Positions 56,991 through 64,000 of a stretch of DNA of 64,000 nucleotides are shown piece by piece (position 1 is the stretch's first letter; every line of letters begins with the position of its first letter). Made by a program: the position numbers and the translations under genes. Source of the DNA: Odontesthes bonariensis (Eukaryota > Chordata > Actinopteri > Atheriniformes > Atherinopsidae); assembly GCF_027942865.1 (NCBI RefSeq), contig NC_134507.1, forward strand, positions 33,338,447 to 33,402,446. The letters run 5' to 3'. Under the pieces are notes generated by a model. That model had not been told where the DNA came from. It saw only the letters and a list, made by a program, of their open reading frames with translations, and made no database searches.

Positions 56991-57453
56991 TGCTACTACC
57001 ATAGCCAGTGTTTTGACCTGAGCCCAGAAATTAGTTGAAGCAAAGTATGACAGCATGGTTAGCCGTGCTGTCAGTAGCCTCTGTATCACTGGCAATATGT
57101 TTAGTAACAAAAAACAAAGCTAAAGGAGCATTTGCAGTTCAAGTGGGTCATTAAACCTGAAGTCTAATATATTGGAAGATTTGGTGCTGCATGATTAATA
57201 CAGTTGCAGACCCTCTTCCTTCTCATTCCTAAACAATTTCCCATGTTGGCTGCCTTTATATAAAGTGCACCTAAATGTTGATATACTTGCTTTTCTGGGG
57301 GGGATAACATGTTCCAATGCTGAAGAGCAGGACACAAAGCCAGGAAATCCTGTTTGGATTTCAAAAGAAAAGAAAGAAACTTTAGTATATAGGAGAACAA
57401 AAACCTAAACCATTAAACATGAAGACTCACCTGAAGAAAACCTTAAACAACAT
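56524..57453 (-). CDS. Gene A: secreted Gly/Ser-rich repeat protein, 191 residues, 3 coding exons
   Basis: Exons, minus strand: 57431-57453, 57291-57349 and 56524-57017 (576 nt, in frame). Signal peptide MLFKVFF(R) then ISWLCVLLFSIGTCYPPQK. The intron after exon 2 starts GCAAGT, a GC-AG intron, needed to keep the frame; all else is GT-AG. The body is a Gly/Ser/Tyr repeat built from 27-30 bp units (GYGSGVSSGS). The tail AGFTAQDADFARFLAALMNL ... YAKYSQDAFDHVDAKTG ends QKLY. A 3' untranslated exon with AATAAA lies on the minus strand near 56393-56398. A TATA-like box lies at 57570-57576. Exon 2 is 59 nt, as in gene C, and the intron phases match B and C, so these are one gene family. The function is not recognised. 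Confidence 0.82.
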
Positions 57454-57569
57454 GTTGAACAAGACAAAACAGCAGCAACACAATTCAGATAAAACTGGTC
57501 AAAAACAGCAATCTAGTGACTGCTGTGGAGAGAAGATTTGTGCTGTAACTCATCTGAGGCTGCAGCTGA

Positions 57570-57576
57570 CTTTATA
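57570..57576 (-). promoter_or_regulatory. TATA-like box of gene A
   Basis: TATAAAG on the minus strand, about 117 bp upstream of the ATG, preceding a plausible short 5' untranslated region. Confidence 0.45.
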
Positions 57577-57599
57577 TTGGTGCTCTACCTGCTCTGATT

Positions 57600-60317
57600 A
57601 CACTCATAAACCTCACCTGGGACCCAGTCAGATCGTGCTGCATTAATTTAAGCTCTGAAAATGAACACTTCTGACATCCCATTTAAAAAGGTTTGTTGCA
57701 ACATGTGAGGAATGAACATGGGATGTTTTAAAGAAGGTGAATTCCGCTTGGTCAGATACGGTGTTAAACATCTGGACCAAAGTGCTGCAGATCACTGTGG
57801 GCCCCTAATCTCTGGCTGGGGAGTGTCAGGGGAGTGACAGAGATTTGGTCTGAAGGACTCCAGGTTATAACCTCGGTTCTAATACGTCACAAACACGTCA
57901 CAGTCATGAAATTGGGGTCCAACACATCACTTGTCCACTTCACTAGTGGGAGCTGCTAGTTGGGTTTCAAGGGGAAAAAAGTGAGCTCAGCGTGACATAA
58001 GACTGGAGTCTTAGTAAGTTAGCCTGCTGAGTTCTGGAAATAACTCTAAAATAATGTTGACTGCTTGGCAGGAATAAGGAGCTCTGCAGCGCTCTCATCC
58101 AGAGGATCTAGAAGCATGGATGTGTTTGGAACATAGCAGAGGGTGGATTCTTACTAAAGTCACGCTAACTGCCTTATGCATCCTCTGAGATGTTTAAAGC
58201 TCAGATTAATATCTGAGCTGAGATGTAGAAACGTGAGACAACATGATGCAGAGCTGCTCTTTTATTAAGTGATATGGAGGAGATCTTAGATTTATTTCAG
58301 ATGAACTTGATTAAACAGGACATAACGGAGGTTAAATGTTTAAAGCACCTTGTGCCATCATTTTGTTCATATCTGGAAGTGTTTCTCAAATTTGTCTTGA
58401 CGATTTCTGTGGATTTCCATCATTCCTCCTGAAAACTTGTTGCCTTGTGAGAACAACCACAGACTCCCACAGACTCCCTGTGACACAGCAAACTTCCAAC
58501 ATGGGAAATGTGACATTTGAGCACTTTATAGTCTGTAGGCGACTGTTTTCTGTTCTTTGTACTGTGGAGGCTTTAGCAGCCATCAGTGAGGTGGAACTGT
58601 ACTGAAAATACACTGAAGTTAAAGTTACATTTTTAACTCATTTAAAGGGAAAATGTGTCTCTTTGAATCATGCTCTTTTTTAATATGGGTCTAAGTTTCT
58701 GAGAAAGTCTTTTTTACTGTAAAATGTTGACTGTCACACCTGAACTTCATATTTATTTATGAAAATGAGAATATTTATATCCCCAGGTTGTTTTAATTCT
58801 GAAAACTAACATTTGTTACAGTAGTTCACATCATCTGTCCTCATAATTACCTTCATAAAATCCAACAAAGACCAGACTTTATTATGTTCATAAACTGCAA
58901 CCTGCAGGTTTACAATGTGAGTGACTTAAAGTGTGGAAACAAGTCCACAGAAGTTTTTCTTTTAATTATATGTCGACTATGTGCAAGCAGTCCCCACAGG
59001 CAGTGTGCTTGCTGTAGGGACGACCAGGTAAGACATCTGATTCTCACATATAGATGGAACATTTGCTGTTGCATTATGCCCAGTATTAATCAGACATGTT
59101 TGTTCATGTTCCAGACAGGATAGTGACTGCTTTTGTGCACAGTCCACTGTGTGGTTGTACAGCTCACGACTTAAGGTGGGGTATGAAATGTTTTCTGGAG
59201 CATTTTTTATCATATTGTCTGAAAACCTCCTCACGACCCCATTGCACCCACTAAAATAGAATGTTTGGGGTAAAGAAAAAATATTTTAGTCCATTGCAGA
59301 GGGTGTAGCAAGAGGAAATGTCTGACCAATAGGAGTAATGAGTTACTTCTATTGGATTCTGACATGCCAATCAACCGTCAGCCCCCCTCACGTTCAGACT
59401 CGTTCATGTGTTTTGAAGGCGTGGGCTGAAGGGAGAGGCAAGGTTGTGTATTTTCAAAAATATAGCTTGCAGGAACCGTTTTTCCAAGATCTCATACCCC
59501 ACCTTTTACTGAATATATTCCAACACCTGGCTCGCCTTCTTGCATCCAAATGTAGAACAAAATAGATCTTTGCCCCACCACCTGATCCAACTTACTTCCA
59601 GGTAGTGAGTAAGTGACAACATTGAGCCTATAAATTTTGTTCCCAAGTCACTTCACAAAAAGTAGCTGCCACAGCTTTTGATTTGTGTAGCACAAGCTTC
59701 ATTACAATTATTCAGAGTACAAGACCTTTGCAACCATAGACGATATTATGAAGCCATCCTCAGTCATGGACTTGCAGAAAATACTGTGCAGGTTTCACAT
59801 GGCCCCAGCATCTGATGGGTCTGCCCTTACCCAGAGCTGTAGGGTGAGGACTGCTACAGAGTGGAAAGGTTTCCCCCTCAGCACAATATGCAGCAGTGGA
59901 ATCTTCTGATAGAGCTCAAGGCCACACCTTTACCCACTGCTGTCAGAGCTGCAGTTGGCTTTTCAGCCATTTTTAGTTGGGAATGCATTCCAAGCTGAAG
60001 CCGTCAAGACCTTCACAAGCTCACCTTTGAGCAGATACTGTCCTTAAGTTAATGCCAACACCTTATTTATAGGATTAAGTCATGTCAACCTGTCAGGCCC
60101 TCAACCATCCCCTCCAACCCACAACTGGATGACCCAGAGACAGCTAGGAGCCATTTGATGGAGCAACAAGGTATTCAAGTTAAAGCCATTTATTCAAGCG
60201 GTAGCAGCAGCGATGCCTCTAGAATATGCAGATCTGCAAGACAAAGAAAGTCAGTCACCTACCAGCAGCTACAGAGAGCACACATGCAGAGTAAAATGAG
60301 CCTCACCAGAAAGATCC
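57600..60317. other. Non-coding stretch with one MITE
   Basis: No supported gene. Short frames overlap on both strands. A MITE lies at 59173-59505. Confidence 0.5.
59173..59505. mobile_element. MITE, about 333 bp
   Basis: Ends AAGGTGGGGTATGA and TCATACCCCACCTT form a perfect 14-bp inverted repeat. There is no coding content, and the target duplication is not clear. Confidence 0.7.
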
Positions 60318-61049
60318 TCAGAAGCCGCTCTGAACTTGAACCTTGTGCTGAGATGTTTTGCCGTGGTCTGGCTCAGATTCTGTTGGGGTGTAGCGGAACT
60401 GGCTGAACAGCACACGCTTCTTGTTGTAGCGGGACCGAGATTTGTAAGCGTAGACTTGATCCTCGTCGGCCACAGGAGTGAAGACTGGCTCGTCCTCGCC
60501 GCTGGTGTCAGATGAAAGGCTCCAGCTCCCATCTTCAAACTGGTAATTGCTGCCAGGAGCTCCAGACTGACCTCCCTGAGCACCATGCTGCTGTGCTCCA
60601 GAACCACTGGCTCCAGTTTGTTTCTGATATGTTGGCTTAGATAGATCTTGTCCATAAACTTAATACATGGGTGAGGAAACAGAATTAAGATCAGCCTTCC
60701 ATTTACACCCCGAGTCAATTTAAACTGCTTTTAGTTGCTGAGCTGTGATTGGGATCAGCTTACCGCTTTGTGCAGGAATGCAGGCGATGCTTCCAATCAG
60801 CACACAAGAAATCCACAAAACCCTGCAGAAACAGGGACATCTCATATGAAGTTCTGAGTACATTTAGAGACCAGTGGGGTCCGACCACCACCTCCCCTTA
60901 ACATGCCCAGTCCTGTTGAGCTTAACTGCATATTCATTGTGTAATGCTGTGACCAAATGAGGTTCTGCTTGCCTCAGACATTTAAGGCAGCAGAGGTTCA
61001 GTGCCACCACTTAGAAGCACTGGGATAGACTAGAAGTTACTCACCTCAT
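60318..61049 (-). CDS. Gene C: secreted protein, about 134 residues, 3 coding exons
   Basis: Exons, minus strand: 61045-61049 (ATGAG only), 60764-60822 (59 nt) and about 60318-60658, total 405 nt in frame. The signal peptide spans the first intron: MR then VLWISCVLIGSIACIPAQS, clearly similar to gene A's ISWLCVLLFSIGTCYPPQK. The body is Gly/Gln/Ser-rich (TGASGSGAQQHGAQGGQSGA). It is followed by an acidic stretch (SSDTSGEDEPVFTPVADEDQ) and a basic, aromatic tail (YKSRSRYNKKRVLFSQFRY) ending VQVQSGF. The acceptor of exon 3 could also be 12 nt further in, which would stay in frame. The 149-codon frame in this region (60269-60718) is a shadow in another frame. Function is not recognised. Confidence 0.75.
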
Positions 61050-61432
61050 TCTGCTGCAATATAATTAAAGTTTGCCTGGGACCTGCTCCTGCCAAACTGC
61101 ACTAACACAAAGTTCAGAGCCCTGTGACACTAACCTGAAGCTGCAGGAGCTGCTTTCATATGATCCTCAGTGCAGAGGGAACTGATTGCTCAGCGGTAAC
61201 AGCTGCTGCTGAAAGCTGCAAGGCTGCAGTTAACTGGCAACAATGGACTCACATGTGGAGCATGCCGGGACAAGATCTCTTTGAGTCCGCAGGTCACTCT
61301 CTGGTTGTGGAGAGGTGTACAGCAGAGCTAGCTAGCTGGTCGACGGACGTGACGTGGTGGGGATTTGAATTCGTAGTTCGGAGGAGGTGGAGGTTTGGAG
61401 TCACGTGGCGGTTGGCATAAACTGATTTGTGA

Positions 61433-62794
61433 ATGGATTGTATGGCGTCTCAGGGTGAAGACGAGGGAGATGATGAAATGGATAATGGAGATTGGAGTCA
61501 TGTATGTGGTAGTGGTAGGTCAGGAAAAGAAAGAAGGACGAAGGAAGATAATATGAGGGGAACGCAAAGTAGTAAGCGAAGTCTCGAAGGAAATAGCTCA
61601 GACGAAAATAATATAGTGTGTAAGAAGGTTGTCAGGGAGGAAACCAAAATAATTATAAAATTTAGGAAAGAAGATGAGGGTATTCAACTAAGTCCAATAA
61701 ATTTATCGAGGGAACTAAAAAAGAAATTTGGTGAGTTGATTCTGGCTAAGATTCTGAGAGATGGAAATCTGTTGATTATAGTGGGGAGTGAAGAGCAGAA
61801 AAACAAAGTGATGAATAGTCAGAACATTTGCAAAAAAATGGTGAATGAGATAAAGATATTGGGAGAAGCTAAAATAGCTAGAGGAGTAATTTATGGAATA
61901 CCGGTGGATGAAGATCTTGAAAAGTTAAAACGTAGTATTAGTGGAAATGAGATAAGCAACATTAAAAGATTGATGAGAACAGTGGAAGGAAAGAGAGTGG
62001 AAAGCCTGTCAGTGATGTTAGAATTTCAAGGAGAAGTTCTTCCAGAAAAGATAAGAGTTGGATGTATGGTCTTTCCTGTTAGGCCATACAATTCTCCTCC
62101 GCTAAGATGTTATAAATGTCAGAGATATGGACATATAGCAGCAGCATGCAAGGGGAAACAAAGATGTCCAAAGTGTGGAGGGGAGCATGGATATGAAGAG
62201 TGTAAAAATGAAAAGGATAATTGCTGTAACTGTGGAGGGCAACACAGGGTGACTTATGGAGGATGTGAAGTTAGAAGAAAAGCAGTGGAAATAGAACAGG
62301 TTAAAGTTACTCAAAATATAAGCTATGCAGAAGCTGCAAAGAGAATGAAGAAGCCAAGAGAGGTGTGAGGGGAAACTATTATAAATACAACATCAGAACA
62401 AAGACAGATGAGAACAGATACAGTGATGACAGCTGAGAGGAATACAACAGCAGAACAAAGACAGATAAGAACAGATACAGTGATGACAGCTGAGAGGAAT
62501 ACAACAGCAGAACAAAGACGGATAAGAACAGATACAGTGATGACAGCTGAGAGGAATACAACAGCAGAACAAAGACAGATAAGAACAGATACAGGGTTGA
62601 CAGCTGAGAAGATTATGTTGTTCGTTGCATATGTAATTAACTGTACAGAGCAAGTAAAATATAAAACAGAAAAAATCAAAATAATAGTGAAAGGAGCAGA
62701 GAAATTCTTTGGGATAAAGGACATATCTTGGGAGCACATAAATAAAAAGTTGGGGGGAGAAGGGAAGACAGGAGGACAGGAAGATAGAATATAA
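61433..62794 (+). pseudogene. LINE ORF1 (gag-like, CCHC zinc knuckles) with one in-frame TGA
   Basis: The frame 61433-62368 (311 codons) is followed, in the same frame, by another open stretch ending with TAA at 62792-62794, so the protein is broken only by TGA at 62366-62368. The acidic N-terminus is followed by an RRM-like middle region. Then come three zinc knuckles: CYKCQRYGHIAAAC (about 226-239), CPKCGGEHGYEEC and CCNCGGQH...GGC. After them comes ISYAEAAKR. The C-terminal part carries a 19-residue repeat. ORF1 proteins of this kind bind the element's RNA. TGA may be a point mutation or, less likely, a read-through signal. Confidence 0.85.
62388..62598. repeat. 57-bp coding tandem repeat in LINE ORF1
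   Basis: Starts of successive units fall at 62411, 62468, 62525 and 62582; each encodes RTDTVMTAERNTTAEQRQI-type text. The copies are almost identical and in frame. Confidence 0.95.
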
Positions 62795-64000
62795 TGTTCA
62801 TCCTGCAGTGGAATGCCAGGAGTTTAATTGCTAATGGACAGGAGTTTAAGGGATTTATTAAAGAATTTAAAAAAGAGTTGGATATTATATGTATTCAGGA
62901 AACTTGGCTTAAACCAAGTTTAGATTTTGTTATTAAAGGATATGAAAGTGTTAGAAGAGATAGAGAGGGAGGGGCTGGAGGAGGATGTATAATATTTATA
63001 AAAAATGGAGTTCAATTTAGAGTAGTAGCTAAAGGAAAAGAATTAGAATATATTATTATTGAAATTTGGACAATAAATGGGAACATTAAAATAATAAATT
63101 TTTATAATCCATGTAAAAAACTATCTTTAGAGGTAATGGAGGAATTTGGGAAGTATTTAGAGGGTAAAGTGATTTGGTGTGGGGACTTTAATGGGCATAA
63201 CTCATTATGGGGTAGTTATAATGATTATAATGGGGAAGTAATTGAAGAAATAATGGATGTTAAAAATTTGGAAGTATTAAATGATGGGAGTGGAACAATA
63301 ATTCATTTTAGAGATAATACAGAGTCAGCCATTGATTTGACAATAGTGTCAAATTCTTTAGCAAGTAAAAGTTTATGGAAAGTACTTAATAAAACAACTA
63401 TAGGAAGTGATCATTACCCTATTATGATAGAAGTTAAAATGCATATAGAGAAATATTGTATAAATGAGATGAAAAAATGGTGTTTTAGATCTGCAAATTG
63501 GAAAATTTTTAGGAATAATAGTGAATTAAAAATACGAAAAGTGCATGTAAATAGTAGTATTGAGGATTTGAATTTTAATATATGTAATGCTATAGTAGAA
63601 GCGGCTCATCAAACTATAAGGATAAAAGGAGGGGGAAAGGAAAGAAAGTTGGTACCATGGTGGACAATGGAATGTACTGCAGCTATCAAGAAACGAAATA
63701 AAGCGTTTAAAGTATTAAAGAAAAATCATAACCCTCAGAATTTGAATGAATACAAAAAATTACAGGCGATGGTAAGAAGAACTGTTAAAAATGTAAAAAG
63801 AGATTATTGGAGGAGTTTTTGTAACTCAATAGGGAGGGAGACAGAAATATCTAAGGTATGGACAATGATTAAAAGAATGAAAGGAATTAAAAGAGTGACT
63901 GGATATCCAGTATTAAATAATGGAGAAATAGCAGCAGTGACAGATAAAGATAAGGCAGAGATGTTAGCAAAAGTGTTGGTTAAAATTCATAGTTCTGAAA
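62794..64000 (+). CDS. LINE ORF2, apurinic endonuclease domain (partial, runs off window)
   Basis: ATG at 62794 overlaps the ORF1-frame stop in TAATG, an arrangement that suggests termination-reinitiation. 402 codons are open to the window edge. AP-endonuclease landmarks appear in order: FILQWNARSL at the start, IICIQETWLKP, VIWCGDFNGHNSLWG and IGSDHYPIMIE. The following segment (VPWWTMECTAAIKKRNKAFK, then RRTVKNVKRDYWRSF) is the usual linker before reverse transcriptase, which would begin near or beyond 64000. No stop or frameshift was seen, so ORF2 could be intact. Confidence 0.9.
   Translation, partial: MFILQWNARSLIANGQEFKGFIKEFKKELDIICIQETWLKPSLDFVIKGYESVRRDREGGAGGGCIIFIKNGVQFRVVAKGKELEYIIIEIWTINGNIKIINFYNPCKKLSLEVMEEFGKYLEGKVIWCGDFNGHNSLWGSYNDYNGEVIEEIMDVKNLEVLNDGSGTIIHFRDNTESAIDLTIVSNSLASKSLWKVLNKTTIGSDHYPIMIEVKMHIEKYCINEMKKWCFRSANWKIFRNNSELKIRKVHVNSSIEDLNFNICNAIVEAAHQTIRIKGGGKERKLVPWWTMECTAAIKKRNKAFKVLKKNHNPQNLNEYKKLQAMVRRTVKNVKRDYWRSFCNSIGRETEISKVWTMIKRMKGIKRVTGYPVLNNGEIAAVTDKDKAEMLAKVLVKIHSSE

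Larger units (their letters stand above)
61200..64000 (+). mobile_element. I/Nimb-like non-LTR retrotransposon, 5' half
   Basis: 5' untranslated region (from roughly 61250), zinc-knuckle ORF1 (61433-62794), and endonuclease-bearing ORF2 starting at 62794 and open to the window end. AT-rich codon use differs sharply from neighbouring genes, consistent with a foreign element. The exact 5' end and target duplication were not found. Confidence 0.85.

Noticed and set aside
60269-60718. 149-codon minus-strand frame
   Set aside because: Wrong frame: the gene C model on the same strand has a signal peptide, consistent splice phases and a low-complexity body typical of its family.

Overview
The window looks like teleost fish nuclear DNA. 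Evidence: spliced genes with canonical GT-AG introns; a PYD-FISNA-NACHT-LRR-B30.2 immune receptor of the type expanded in fish; tandem U1 snRNA genes; and a dense, nested load of fish-type transposons (hAT, Tc1, IS630-like mariner, Harbinger, L2/CR1, L1-like, I/Nimb-like, solo LTRs, a tRNA-derived SINE). No bacterial features are present. All calls come from reading the sequence and the translations. No database search was run, so family names are by recognition.

Layout. 1-2046: a 712-bp tandem repeat in which each unit carries a U1 snRNA gene on the minus strand (two full-length copies, a third truncated). 2047-6983: a ZBED-type hAT derivative that contains a complete 3.35-kb hAT (perfect 8-bp target duplication, frameshifted transposase) and a LINE fragment. 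6984-14118: mostly non-coding, with scrambled Tc1 fragments and a solo LTR. 14123-15328: a TTAA-flanked MITE-like element holding a hairpin. 15388-17740: a HIPK-like kinase pseudogene, then a 133-codon single-membrane-span ORF in a retroposon-like unit. 20782-29432 (minus): an apparently intact seven-exon NLR of 1012 residues, whose long 47-nt-exon/LRR intron is filled by a Tc1 fragment, a Harbinger element and a solo LTR nested inside one another. 30042-31890: LINE fragments. 35149-39957: IS630-like mariner elements, one 2.6 kb long with an intact three-exon, 395-residue transposase.

39958-57453 is the most distinctive part. It is a large interrupted inverted duplication whose arms carry two families of small secreted, repeat-rich proteins. 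The order is A' (truncated, plus), B (minus), spacer, B' (plus), A (minus). A third related gene, C, lies outside at 60318-61049 (minus). All have a signal peptide split over the first two coding exons with the same intron phases, then a low-complexity body and a conserved tail. The models for A, B, B' and C are open and splice-consistent. I do not recognise the family. Post-duplication changes (one solo LTR in each arm, an L1-like insertion, and growth of an 18-bp coding minisatellite from 2 to 9 copies) mean the arms are not a simple mirror copy.

61200-64000: the 5' half of an I/Nimb-like non-LTR retrotransposon with zinc-knuckle ORF1 (one in-frame TGA) and endonuclease ORF2, running off the window.
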